Assembly (NCBI GenBank): GCA_020809425.1
Contig: JAGGDC010000002.1
Location: 510,334 to 574,333, forward strand
Direction of reading: 5' to 3'
Source: Candidatus Synoicihabitans palmerolidicus
Lineage (GTDB): Bacteria; Verrucomicrobiota; Verrucomicrobiia; Opitutales; Opitutaceae
DNA length: 64,000 bases
Shown here: positions 51,072-60,049 of the stretch, piece by piece
How positions within the stretch are numbered: the first letter of the stretch is position 1
Layout: each line of letters begins with the position of its first letter
Program-made: the position numbers and the translations under genes
Notes under the pieces: generated by a model
The model's input: the letters and a program-made list of their open reading frames with translations, nothing else
What the model was told of the DNA's origin: nothing
Databases searched by the model: none

Positions 51072-51692
51072 TTAACGGCCCAGCGCGCGCTTAATCAGCG
51101 CCTCGGTGGAGGCATTACCTCCCAAGCTCACCACGGCCTGCCTGACCGCTTTGTCGGCATCGGCCAACTTGTATCCCAGCACCACCAATGCCGTGACGGC
51201 ATCAGCGATGGCTGAATTGGCGGGAGCGACCGATTCCGCGGTGGCGTCTTGCCCTGAGCCGGCAATAGGCGAGGGGGCCTTGCTAGCCGCGCCAAGTCGG
51301 CTCCGTAGCTCCACGACCAGCCGTTCCGCAGTCTTTTTGCCGATACCTGGACATTTGGACAATGCGGCGACATCTCCCTCTCGAATGGCATTCTCCAGCA
51401 AGGGCAGCGAGAGGCGGCTCATGATACTGAGTGCTACCTTCGGTCCAACTCCACTCACGTGCTCAATCAGCATGCGAAAAAAGTCCCGATCGGCCGTCGA
51501 GGCGAACCCGTAAAGAGTTTGAGAGTCTTTCCTATAAACCACGTGGGTATGCAGTTTCACGACTTTACCCACCCCAGGCAGCCGCTCAGCGGTCGTCACG
51601 GGCACATTGATTTCATAGCCCAGACCGTTGAGTTCGATGATCGCACGTAGCGGGGTGGCTTCCACCAAGAGGCCGGTGATAAATGTAATCAT
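51072..51692 (-). CDS. ruvA: Holliday junction DNA helicase subunit RuvA
   Basis: Tetrameric junction-binding protein that loads RuvB; 206 residues. OB-fold start MITFITGLLVEATPLRAIIE, helix-hairpin-helix pairs HVSGVGPKVALSIMSRL and CPGIGKKTAERLVVEL, and the RuvB-contacting C-terminal domain (AVTALVVLGYKLADADKAV). The gene is intact, 6 bp after dapB in the same operon. Confidence 0.95.
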   Translation of the reverse strand: MITFITGLLVEATPLRAIIELNGLGYEINVPVTTAERLPGVGKVVKLHTHVVYRKDSQTLYGFASTADRDFFRMLIEHVSGVGPKVALSIMSRLSLPLLENAIREGDVAALSKCPGIGKKTAERLVVELRSRLGAASKAPSPIAGSGQDATAESVAPANSAIADAVTALVVLGYKLADADKAVRQAVVSLGGNASTEALIKRALGR

Positions 51693-51698
51693 GAGAGT

Positions 51699-52433
51699 TT
51701 AATCCAGTCCGAGCACGTGCTGCATATCGTAGACCCCGGCTGGTTGTGAAATCACCCACTGAGCCGCCCGCAATGCCCCCTGTGCATATATGCCCCGATC
51801 CGTCGCTCTGTGGGTCAATTCGAGCCGTTCGCCCAACGCCGCAAAGATTGCGGTGTGCTCGCCGACCACATCACCGCCACGCAACGAGTGAATGCCCACT
51901 TCGGAGTCCGTGCGTGCCCCGGTGATTCCTTGCCGGCCGTGCCGAAGCGCGTTCTCGGTCAGCTTTCGCTCTTCGAGAATGATTTCCAACATCCGAGCTG
52001 CGGTACCGCTGGGAGCATCCTTTTTATAACGATGGTGCATCTCAATCACTTCGGCGTCGTAATCGGAACCTAGAACCGCGGCTGCCCGGCGGGTGAGGGC
52101 ATAAAGCAGGTTTACGCCGACGGAATAGTTGCCGGCCCACACGGTGGGAATCGCCCCGGCGCTGGCGACGAGTGCGGCCTTTTCTTCACTCGTATGTCCT
52201 GTGGTCCCCACCACGAGGGCCTTGCCGTGCTGCACGATCAATCGAATCACTTCTGCGGTGACAGTATGAGAGCTGAAATCAATCACGACATCACCTTGGG
52301 AAATGCCGGCCGACAAATCATCACCTTGATCCAAGGATGCGACGACTTCCAACGAGAGCGCGGCGGCGGCGGTATGCAATGCCTGTCCCATCCGACCGGC
52401 GGACCCTGTAATAACCAAACGAGGTAAACTCAT
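51699..52433 (-). CDS. dapB: 4-hydroxy-tetrahydrodipicolinate reductase
   Basis: NAD(P)H-dependent step after DapA in lysine and diaminopimelate synthesis, 244 residues. The dinucleotide motif is ITGSAGRMGQAL, VVGTTGHTSEEKAAL is conserved, and the catalytic segment is EMHHRYKKDAPSGTA. It is intact and lies between dapA and ruvA with short spacers. Confidence 0.95.
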   Translation of the reverse strand: MSLPRLVITGSAGRMGQALHTAAAALSLEVVASLDQGDDLSAGISQGDVVIDFSSHTVTAEVIRLIVQHGKALVVGTTGHTSEEKAALVASAGAIPTVWAGNYSVGVNLLYALTRRAAAVLGSDYDAEVIEMHHRYKKDAPSGTAARMLEIILEERKLTENALRHGRQGITGARTDSEVGIHSLRGGDVVGEHTAIFAALGERLELTHRATDRGIYAQGALRAAQWVISQPAGVYDMQHVLGLD

Positions 52434-52459
52434 GGCAAATGAAACGATTCAGATTGGGG

Positions 52460-53341
52460 TTATAGCAAGTCCAGCGCAGCCGTAAGCACGGCGTCCCCCT
52501 CTGGCGACAGGCTGCAAAGCGGCATCCGCACGTCGGCACAGCTGATCATGCCGCGGCGGAGCATGGCGACTTTTACGGGAACCGGACTGGGCTCCACAAA
52601 CAAGGCTTTGAAGAGGGGATAGAGTTTACGGTGAAACTTGGCCGCTTTGGCAAAATCGTGGGCGGCGGCCAAGGCGACCATCTTGCTCACTTGGCGAGGC
52701 AATAGATTCGACGCGACGCTGATCACGCCCTCAGCACCAACCGACATGAAGGGCAGCGTCAGGCTGTCGTCACCGCTCAAAACGGTGATATCGCGGCCCA
52801 TGGCTGACTTCAGCCGGTCCACCCGATCGACCGAACCACCGGCCTCCTTGATGTAGCATACATGTGGATACTTGGCGCGCAGAGCCTCGACGGTGGGGAC
52901 TTCGATTTCTATGCCACAGCGACTGGGAATCGAATATAGCACGATGGGACGGTCCGTAGACTCAGCCACCCGGGAAAAATGCGCCAACAATCCAGCTTGG
53001 CTCGGCTTGTTGTAGTAGGGCGCGACGACCAACATGGCATCCGCGCCGGCCTCATGCGCTCGCTTGATGAGGGCTTCCGCCTCTCGCGTCGAGTTCGACC
53101 CCGTGCCTGCAATCACCGGCACTTTACCAGCCACCGTCTCCACCACCGTGGATATGACCTCGAGGTGCTCCTCGTGCGAAAGGGTCGGGGATTCTCCGGT
53201 CGTGCCCACAGGCACGAGGCCGCTGATTCCAGCGCGTAATTGGACTTTGACGAGTTTTCTCAAATCGTCCGAGTCGACGTGACCCCGTGAGAACGGGGTC
53301 ACTAATGCAGTAATAGTGCCGATAAGGGTGGGCTTCTTCAT
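52460..53341 (-). CDS. dapA: 4-hydroxy-tetrahydrodipicolinate synthase
   Basis: Condenses pyruvate with aspartate semialdehyde at the branch to lysine and peptidoglycan meso-DAP; 293 residues from ATG 53341. TALVTPFSRG, PVGTTGESPTLSHEEH and CYIKEAGGSVDRV (Schiff-base Lys) are present. The active-site Tyr segment, usually LYNVPxRTG, reads LYSIPSRCG. The upstream in-frame extension to 53428 is not conserved. It is the first gene of dapA-dapB-ruvA. A truncated ISAs1 begins 90 bp upstream, so the promoter region is short. Confidence 0.95.
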   Translation of the reverse strand: MKKPTLIGTITALVTPFSRGHVDSDDLRKLVKVQLRAGISGLVPVGTTGESPTLSHEEHLEVISTVVETVAGKVPVIAGTGSNSTREAEALIKRAHEAGADAMLVVAPYYNKPSQAGLLAHFSRVAESTDRPIVLYSIPSRCGIEIEVPTVEALRAKYPHVCYIKEAGGSVDRVDRLKSAMGRDITVLSGDDSLTLPFMSVGAEGVISVASNLLPRQVSKMVALAAAHDFAKAAKFHRKLYPLFKALFVEPSPVPVKVAMLRRGMISCADVRMPLCSLSPEGDAVLTAALDLL

Positions 53342-53432
53342 GGGACGCAGCGGGTAAAGTGGACCTTGCCGAGGAAACCACGCCACTTTACCGATACCGC
53401 AACTCTTTTCTGGGTAAACGCTCCCCATGACC

Positions 53433-53991
53433 CATGGTCTTTTCCCGTGACGGGTGAAGTGATTGAAGGTCAGCGGTGTAACTTTGAGCTATACCATTTG
53501 GACGATTTTCGATCTATTTCAGTGGGATGAAATCTAAAGGTGAAACGGACACGACGAACGCAAACCCGGAGCAGAAGCGCTGGGATCGAAACGTGGAGGT
53601 GCGCATGGCCACTGCGGCCGAGCAGGAGTGGTTCGACGCGCAGCTGCACGAGCGGCACTACTTGGGATCCGGGCATTCGGTGGGCGATTACCTGCGCCAG
53701 ATTGTCGAACGCGGGGGGGCGGGCGGGGGCGCTGCTGGCGTGGGGTCCGGCCTGCTACGCGCTCAAGGACCGGGACCGGTGGGTGGGCTGGGGATGCGAC
53801 CCGCCGGGTCGAGCGGCTTTCCCTAGTGGTGCAAAACCGCCGCTTTCTACTGCTCACCAAGCGCGGCGAGGAGCCCAATCTCGCCGCCCAGGTGCTCGCT
53901 GCGGCCGTGCGCACGTTGCTGGGCCATTGGCTGGAACGCTTCGGCTATCGGCCGCTGCTGGCCGAGACCTTCACCGACCCGGAGGCCTGCC
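53433..53991 (+). mobile_element. ISAs1-type element, copy b (left part only)
   Basis: Begins with the 11-bp end CATGGTCTTTT and runs through the DruA-like domain to about codon 155 (LAETFTDPEAC), where IS copy 2 interrupts it. Within it, G runs at 53711-53735 shift the frame. The continuation expected to the right of the IS is absent; an oppositely oriented copy is found there instead. Confidence 0.85.
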
Positions 53992-54096
53992 TAGAGCGTG
54001 TCCAACAAGCGCAAGAGGTTGAAGAAGAGGAGGTAGCTTAAAAATAAAGAGCCCGAAACCGGGAGGATTTCCTGGTTTCGGCACAAAAACGGCGTG

Positions 54097-54110
54097 TATA
54101 ATTTGATGTG
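54097..54110 (+). promoter_or_regulatory. Promoter -10 box next to the transposase GTG
   Basis: TATAAT at 54097-54102 lies only 5 bases before the GTG start codon (54108-54110). An RNA starting the usual 6-8 bases after the -10 box would begin at or near GTG, giving a leaderless or nearly leaderless mRNA. No ribosome-binding site is possible in the gap. Confidence 0.45.
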
Positions 54111-55608
54111 AACAATACTACCGAAGCTGTCGCCCCGGAAGTTGCCCTGAAAACCTGGCTGCGTCCAGACCTGACTCCGATCGGACCCAACAAAGATTAC
54201 GCCACGTTTCGCGATCAACTGGCGGGGCTCGACCAGTTGCTGGCCAACAGTCACTTGGAAACGATGGCCGTGGACTTTGTCTGGGAAAACTGGCGGGGCG
54301 ACGACGTGGCCGGGTTGCCGCGACACCTGCAGTTCGCGCGCAAGGCGCGGCAGGGGCAGGTATTGCGCATGATGCTCGGAAAAATCAGCTTGCGTAAACT
54401 TTCCCTGAGCATCGCCTCCAGCGATCTGTTGGCCGACTTTTGCGGAGCGCGCCGGATCGACGGCATCAAGGGGGTCTCCCAAAGAAAGCGTGCGGGAGCG
54501 TGCGTCCAAATGCTTCACCGCCGGGCAGGTGCGCAGAATGAGCCAAATCTTTATCGAGATGTGCGGTGAGGCGGACCGGGCGAGCGAACTGGGACTGGCT
54601 GCGGCGCAGCCGATGGATACGTGCCTGGTGGACTCGACCTGCCTACAGGCCAACATCCATTTCCCGGTCGATTGGGTGCTCTTTCGCAACGTGAGCCGCA
54701 CCCCTGCTCAAGGCGGTGAAACTGCTCCGTGCAGCGGGGTTGCGGGGTCGGATGCCGAACGAGCCGCCAGTCTTTGCCAAGCAGATGAATCGGTGGTGCA
54801 TCGCGATGACCCACAGCCGACGGCGCCGCGATGCGAAGCGGGCCCGCAAGGGCGTGCTCCGCCAGATGAAACGCCTGCTGCGCACCATCGGCGAGCACGC
54901 CCGCCGCCACCGCGACCACCTCGCCGCCGACTACGCCCGGACCCGCTGCAGTGAGCGCCAGGCCACCCGCATCATTGCGCGCATCGACGCCATGCTCGAG
55001 CAACTGCCGGCCGCGATCAAACAGGCCCACGAACGCATCATCGGCGCGCGACCAGTGCCCAACCCCGAGAAGATCCTCCGCGTCTACGACCCCGACGTGC
55101 AGACCGTGGTCCGGGGCAAGGCGTCCGGCGAGGTCGAGTTTGGCAACACCCTCATGATCAGTGAGAACGTGACGGGGTTGATCACCGATTGGCAGTTGTA
55201 TCAGAGGGAATGGCTCCGGCCGAATGGCGTCAGTTGAGCGAAAGCTTTGATCGTCAGAAGCAGTTCGACCTGAGCACCCCGATCAAAGCGGCGAGCACCG
55301 ACCGAGGCTTCTCGACCAAACGGCTGTGCGAACGCTTGGCCGAAGCCGACATTTATGACGCCACTTGCCCCCGCCATCCGCAGCTGCTGCAACGGCGCAT
55401 GCAGGAGCCGCAGTTCGTGGCGCTCCAACATCGCCGGGCTTCGACGGAGGCCTGCATCCCCATCATCAAGCAACGCCAAGGCAAGCGATTGAGTGCCAGA
55501 GGCTTCACGAATCGCTACCTGGCGGTAGCCTGGCGCATCCTCGGTCACAACCTGTGGTTCATCGCCCGACTGCTGGCCGACCAACCCCCGCAGGCCCAAG
55601 CCGCCTAA
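54108..55608 (+). pseudogene. DDE transposase of IS copy 2, degenerate
   Basis: Starts GTG 54108 (MNNTTEAVAPEVALKTWLRP) and matches copy 1 throughout, but has its own breaks: a G5-run shift at 54470-54474 shared with copy 1, loss of 2 bases near 54705, and gain of 2 bases near 55203. It ends at TAA 55606-55608 after ADQPPQAQAA. The Gln codon at the position of the copy 1 stop is intact, so the two copies accumulated damage independently. Confidence 0.8.
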
Positions 55609-55817
55609 AACCACCAAGCCTACTCCAACGATGAACAATAAACCGGCTGCCGGAGGTTCCCTCATGGAAACGATCCAGGCACTGACTGCTGCGACACTGC
55701 AATTTAGCCATTAAATTGCATCTGCGCGCGCCTACATCCGCCATTGGTAGCCGGAAATCCGCTCAAAAATCGGCTTTCCTGCCCCCCTTCCAAAATTAGG
55801 GTAAATGGGACACGCTG

Positions 55818-56844
55818 TAACAGGGGGCCAGGCGGACCTTTTTGCCGGCCTCACGGGGCAGGGCCAGGGCGAAGCGCTGGTCTTGGTCGAGCAGGTTGGC
55901 CATACGAGCGATCGACGCGATGTCGCGCCGGCTGGCCAGCAGCGCGAGCGCCACGATGCCAAGAACCGGACCGATCTTGAAGCGGGTATTTTTGGCGCGC
56001 GGATTGGGCACGCCGCACAGGGCCTCCAACAGAGAGGACAACTGGCCGTTTTTGCGCGGCAGGGTGCCGGTGGGCGCGCGGCGCAGTCCCGCCCGGCAGT
56101 CCTCGGGTAAAACGGGGGCGGGGGCGCTCAGCAGGGCCTTGGCCGAGGGGTGCAGGGGCCGCAGCAGCCACAGGTGCTATGGGTTTGCCGTGCTCGCGGT
56201 AAAAGTCGCCTCGGTGCCGTTCGTAACCCTGGCTGGTCCCGACCGGCTCCCACGCGGAGGCCTTGTAGCACGTGCCTTGGTAGGCCTCCGGGTCGGTGAA
56301 GGTCTCGGCTAGCAGCGGCCGATAGCCGAAGCGTTCCTGCCAATGGCCCGGCAACGTGCGCACCGCCGCCGCGAGCACCTGGGAGGCGAAATTGGGCTCC
56401 TCGCCGCGCTTGGTGAGCAGTAGAAAGCGGCGGTTTTGCACCACCAGGGAAAGCCGCTCGACCCGGCGGGTCGCATCCCAGCCCACCCACCGGTCCCGGT
56501 CCTTGAGCGCGTAGCAGGCCGGACCCCACGCCAGCAGCGCCACACCGCCCGCCCCCCCTCTTTCGACAATCTGGCGCAGGTAAGCGCCCACCGGATGCCC
56601 GGATCCCAAGTAGTGCCGCTCGTGCAACTGCGCGTCGAACCACTCCTGCTCGGCCGCAGTGGCCATGCGCACCTCCACGTTTCGATCCCAGTGCTTCTGC
56701 TCCGGGTTTGCGTTCGTCACTTCCCTTTCCGTTTCACCTTTAGATTTCATCCCACTGAAACAGACCGAAAATCGTCCACATGGTCTAGCTCAAAGTTACA
56801 CCGCTGACCTTCAATCACTTCACTCGTCACGGGAAAAGACCATG
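55818..56844 (-). mobile_element. ISAs1-type element, copy c (inverted, truncated)
   Basis: Reads leftward from its end AAAAGACCATG at 56834-56844 through the DruA-like domain and the ISAs1 N-domain to about codon 300 (ALPREAGKKVRLAP), where the IS copy 2 right end cuts it. The first 230 codons form one open frame, the best-preserved DruA-like domain in the window. The catalytic DDE part is missing. Confidence 0.85.
55822..56750 (-). pseudogene. DruA-ISAs1 transposase fragment, copy c
   Basis: From ATG 56750 the protein MKSKGETEREVTNANPEQKH runs in one frame through HYLGSGHPVGAYLRQIVERG, WVGWDATRRVERLSLVVQNR, LAETFTDPEAYQGTCYKASA and EHGKP. It then shifts near 56180 (an extra base at GKPIAP versus GKPKHL in copy a). 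The ISAs1-associated part, KIGPVLGIVALALLASRRDI, follows in another frame. Catalytic residues were removed by the neighbouring IS. Confidence 0.75.
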
Positions 56845-56869
56845 ACGGATCACGTCACTGAGAGGTGCC

Positions 56870-56917
56870 TGTTGACATGTCCCACTTCGATCCTCTCCAA
56901 TGTCCCACTCAGAAGAA
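56870..56917 (+). repeat. IS21-type end-like repeats before greA
   Basis: TGTTGACATGTCCCACTTCG is followed 14 bases later by AATGTCCCACT. Repeated TGTCCCACT units behind a TGTTGAC-like tip are the usual architecture of IS21-family termini. No istA/istB genes are present. TTGACA at 56872-56877 could also serve as a -35 box for the downstream gene. Confidence 0.35.
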
Positions 56918-56930
56918 AAAGACCTTGGTT

Positions 56931-58775
56931 ATGAATTTGGAAACCGTATCAGCGCTCATCGCAAAAAAACCGTCGCTTAAAGCGGCCACCGCCAAGCTCG
57001 AGGCTATGGAGCCCGAGACCTATGTGATTCACCGAAGCTGGGGCTTCGGCCAAATCAAAAGCTATGACGAGGCTGCCGAGCGCCTGATCATCGACTTTAA
57101 GGACAAGCCGGGCCACCCGATGGATCCCGCTTTCTGCGTCGGCACCATGGACGTGCTTCCCGCCAGCCACATCATGGCGCGCAAAGAGACCGAATCCGCC
57201 GTAATCGCGGATTTGATCGAGAAAAATCCGGCCAAACTGGTCGTCGAGGCTCTCCAAGCCTACCCCAGCAACGCCACCACTGCTATTGATCTCGAGATCA
57301 CTCTCGCCCAAGTCGTAGGCGAAACGAAATTCAAGAAATGGTGGTCCGCGGCCAAAAAGGTCGTCGCCAAAGACCCCCGCATCGCCGTACCCGCCAAGAA
57401 AACTGAATGCTACGTGCTCCGCGAAACCCCGGTTTCCGCCAAGGACGAACTCATCGAAGCCTTCGAAGGCACCCGCTCCGCCCGTCGTCGTATCTCCATC
57501 GCTGAGAAATTGCTCACCGCAGTTGAAAAGGGTGATAGCGAGGCGGAACTCCAAAAAGTGCTCGAAGTGGTGACCGAATCCGTTCGGGACTCCAACCAGA
57601 TCGAACCCTCGGAACGTCTCTATGGCGCCGCTATCCGTGATGATCTCGCCGCCTTGGCCGGCGTTGATGCCGCGACCCTCGAGCCGTCCCAAGGACAAAT
57701 CATCGCCGACCCGCGCGATGTGCTCGAAATCGCCGAGTCCATCCCCGTCAGTTTCCAGAGTCGGTTTCTCGCCCTCGTTAAATCGACTCACCCCATCGAA
57801 AGCCGCGATATCGTCTTCAATCTGCTCAAAGCCAGTCAGGGCAAATTCACCACCGAGTGCATCAACTTCCTCGTCGAAAACGGCTACACCGATGATCTCG
57901 CCGAAACGTTCAAGCGTTGGCAAGTAGAGCAAAACCTTCGCGCTCCCGTTCTGCTTTGGATCGTGAAGAACCGCCATTCGAAGAAATTCGCCAAGCTGCT
58001 CAACGATCTGATCACCCCACGTTTGCTCAGCGCCATCTTCTTCGCTATCGACTACGAGGCACTGCAAGCAGCCTCGGCGCGTCGTATCCCGCTGGGTGAC
58101 ATCCTGAGCGATGACTCCGACCTGATCGCGGACCTTTTGTCCACAGCTGATCCGGAGACCGCTCGCGATCTGGCCAATACCCTCATGCTCAACCAAGGGT
58201 TCGAGGAGTTGACTAAAAAGTCGCTGCTGGCTCGCTTCATCAAAATCTTCCCGGCCATTCAATCTCTGGTGGCTGACGTCGCCAACGGTAAGGAAGAAGC
58301 CCTCCTCGTTTCCCGTGAGAGCTACGAACGCCGTCGCAACGAATACGATCAAATCGTTTCCGTAAAAATTCCGGAAAACTCCAAGTCCATTGCCGCAGCC
58401 CGCGAGCACGGTGACCTCAAAGAGAATTCCGAATACAAGATGGCCAAGCAGGATCAATCGGTGCTCATGGCACAGAAGTCCCAGCTTGAGAAAGACCTCG
58501 CCAACGCTCGCATCACCGACTTTTCGGAAGCCGCTACCGACATGGTCGGCGTCGGCACCATCGTTGGCCTCCGCAATATCGGTACCGGCCAGACCTCAAC
58601 GTACAAGATCATGGGAGCTTGGGACAGTGATCCTGATAACTTCATCATCGCCTATAAAACGCCCCTCGGCCAGGCCCTGCTCGGCAAGCGCGTCGGCGAA
58701 GAGGTCAACGTCAAGATTGGCTCCGGCGAGGATGACTACGAGATCACGTCCATGAAGCGTGGCGTCGACGTCTGA
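56931..58775 (+). CDS. greA: Long GreA/GreB-family transcript cleavage factor
   Basis: A 614-residue protein, about four times the usual GreA length. The C-terminal 160 residues are Gre-like: a coiled coil with AREHGDLKENSEYKMAKQDQ at its tip (acidic residues that reach the polymerase active site), then GVGTIVGLRNIGTG and TPLGQALLGKRVGEEV. The N-terminal 450 residues are helical (ETYVIHRSWGFGQIKSYDEA; repeated LLxxV segments) and of unknown role. Similar long Gre proteins occur in Chlamydiae and other PVC bacteria. ATG 56931 is chosen; upstream codons belong to IS debris. The frame is intact. Confidence 0.88.
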   Translation: MNLETVSALIAKKPSLKAATAKLEAMEPETYVIHRSWGFGQIKSYDEAAERLIIDFKDKPGHPMDPAFCVGTMDVLPASHIMARKETESAVIADLIEKNPAKLVVEALQAYPSNATTAIDLEITLAQVVGETKFKKWWSAAKKVVAKDPRIAVPAKKTECYVLRETPVSAKDELIEAFEGTRSARRRISIAEKLLTAVEKGDSEAELQKVLEVVTESVRDSNQIEPSERLYGAAIRDDLAALAGVDAATLEPSQGQIIADPRDVLEIAESIPVSFQSRFLALVKSTHPIESRDIVFNLLKASQGKFTTECINFLVENGYTDDLAETFKRWQVEQNLRAPVLLWIVKNRHSKKFAKLLNDLITPRLLSAIFFAIDYEALQAASARRIPLGDILSDDSDLIADLLSTADPETARDLANTLMLNQGFEELTKKSLLARFIKIFPAIQSLVADVANGKEEALLVSRESYERRRNEYDQIVSVKIPENSKSIAAAREHGDLKENSEYKMAKQDQSVLMAQKSQLEKDLANARITDFSEAATDMVGVGTIVGLRNIGTGQTSTYKIMGAWDSDPDNFIIAYKTPLGQALLGKRVGEEVNVKIGSGEDDYEITSMKRGVDV

Positions 58776-58805
58776 CCTCCGATCTTCGACCTCGGTTCTT
58801 TCATT

Positions 58806-58834
58806 CCGCCGGTTCCTGCGAACCGGCGGTTTTT
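58806..58834 (+). terminator. Terminator after greA
   Basis: A perfect 9-bp stem CCGCCGGTT/AACCGGCGG (58806-58814 with 58821-58829) with a 6-nt loop is followed by a run of T. Strong Rho-independent terminator. Confidence 0.85.
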
Positions 58835-58903
58835 GTTTACCAAGCCTATTTGGATGGGAGTTTATCCTTCCGCCGACTCGATCCCTCAACTTAATCAAAT
58901 GCA

Positions 58904-59845
58904 GTGAACGGAACTTGGGATACCCTCAAACTACTCTCCGATCCGACGAGAGTGCGGCTCCTCTCCCTCTTGCGCAGTGAAGAACTTTCCGTCGGCGAGT
59001 TGGAAGAGATTCTGGGCATGGCCCAGTCTCGTATTTCATCCCAACTCGCTCAGCTGCGTGGTTCGGAACTGGTCCGTGACCGACGCGAAGGGAAAAAAGC
59101 ATTCTACACGGTTCACCCAGAGCTTCCCCCCGAGATCGCTCAACTCATCGCCGCCGCCTGCCACGCGGTATCGCAACAACCCGAGCCCATCGAAGATCGG
59201 TCCAATTTAGAGCGCGTGCGGCAAAAACGCCGCGCCCATCAAGAGCAGTACTTTAACCTCATCGCCGGAAAACTAGATAAAAACTATTGCCCAGGCCGTT
59301 CTTGGGAGTCGATCGGGCACCTCGCACTCCGCCTCGCTCCCAAGATTGATATCGCCGACCTCGGCGCCGGCGAAGGCCTCATCTCCCAGCTTCTCGCCCG
59401 CCGCGCCGACCATGTCTGGTGCATCGACAATTCACCCCGCATGATTGAGGTCGGCACCGAACTAGCCAAAAATAACGGACTCGCCAATCTGGTCTATAAA
59501 TTGGGCGACATTGAACAAGTCCCCCTGCCTGAGTCTTCAGTCGACTTGGCCATCCTCAGTCAAGCACTCCACCACGCACAACACCCGGCTGTCGCCGTCG
59601 CTGAAGCCTACCGTATTTTGAGACCCGGTGGCCAACTCCTCCTCCTGGATCTCAAAGCCCACTCATTCGAAAAAGCCCACGAGCTCTACGCCGACGTATG
59701 GCTGGGATTTACCGAAAACGCCTTGCATGGTTACTTACGCCAAACCGGGTTCGATACCGTCGAGGTCACCACCGTGAGTCTGGAACTCGAAGCCCCCTAC
59801 TTCGAAACTCTTTTGGCTTGTGGCGTTAAACCCGGATCTTCCTGA
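58904..59845 (+). CDS. ArsR-family regulator fused to a SAM-dependent methyltransferase
   Basis: A 313-residue protein starting at GTG 58904. Residues 1-90 are an ArsR winged helix (TLKLLSDPTRVRLLSLLRSE, GMAQSRISSQLAQLRGSELV). Residues about 140-310 are a class I methyltransferase (IDIADLGAGEGLISQLLARR, DLAILSQALHHAQHPAVAVA, YRILRPGGQLLLLDL). No metal-binding Cys pair is visible in the HTH, so a metal sensor is unlikely. Such fusions are often linked to methionine/SAM metabolism, but no such gene adjoins here. The frame is intact. Confidence 0.88.
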   Translation: MNGTWDTLKLLSDPTRVRLLSLLRSEELSVGELEEILGMAQSRISSQLAQLRGSELVRDRREGKKAFYTVHPELPPEIAQLIAAACHAVSQQPEPIEDRSNLERVRQKRRAHQEQYFNLIAGKLDKNYCPGRSWESIGHLALRLAPKIDIADLGAGEGLISQLLARRADHVWCIDNSPRMIEVGTELAKNNGLANLVYKLGDIEQVPLPESSVDLAILSQALHHAQHPAVAVAEAYRILRPGGQLLLLDLKAHSFEKAHELYADVWLGFTENALHGYLRQTGFDTVEVTTVSLELEAPYFETLLACGVKPGSS

Positions 59846-59920
59846 ATCCGCCTTTCCGTTCCGCTTCCCCATATAGAACCGCCCGGAAGCCGAAGCCCCA
59901 GGGCGGAGTTATTTACTTGT

Positions 59921-60049
59921 TTAGACTGACACCCGGACCTTGCGGAGCCGGCTGATCAGATTTTTGACGAATCGGAAGGACCGATAAGTCTCGTCCTTTC
60001 GGACTACTTTTACTGGTTCCTGCTCAACTGTGACGGCGCCACGACCTTC
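59921..60049 (-). pseudogene. C-terminal tail of a gene cut by ISAs1 copy d
   Basis: Forty-two codons read EGRGAVTVEQEPVKVVRKDE then TYRSFRFVKNLISRLRKVRV and end SV-stop. They continue from the ISAs1 left end at 60050. The composition is unlike the transposase and suggests the end of an interrupted native gene. Its upstream part is not present beyond 61892. The family is not recognisable. Confidence 0.4.

Larger units (their letters stand above)
53994..55817 (+). mobile_element. DDE insertion sequence, copy 2 (IS5/ISNCY-like)
   Basis: 1824 bp with terminal inverted repeats GAGCGTGTCC and GGACACGCTG, slightly decayed on the right, and TA on both sides (53992-53993, 55818-55819). It is over 90 percent identical to copy 1 by eye. 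The flanks are two differently oriented ISAs1 pieces rather than one split gene, so its two ends probably come from different insertions. Confidence 0.85.

Noticed and set aside
50285..51094. The anti-sigma-like protein ending at 51094
   Set aside because: The last part runs into the 3' end of ruvA; the alternative frame ending at 51027 looks like the native C-terminus.
56865..56930. An upstream start for the Gre factor
   Set aside because: These codons lie in IS21-end-like debris; the conserved N-terminus begins MNLETVS at 56931.
56949..58457. A 502-codon minus-strand frame opposite greA
   Set aside because: It is a mirror of the coding bias of greA, with no family similarity; similar shadows lie opposite trxB, sufC and sufB.
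59860..59910. A terminator after the ArsR-methyltransferase gene
   Set aside because: The possible stem (ACCGCCC with GGGCGG) has a long loop and no T run directly after it.
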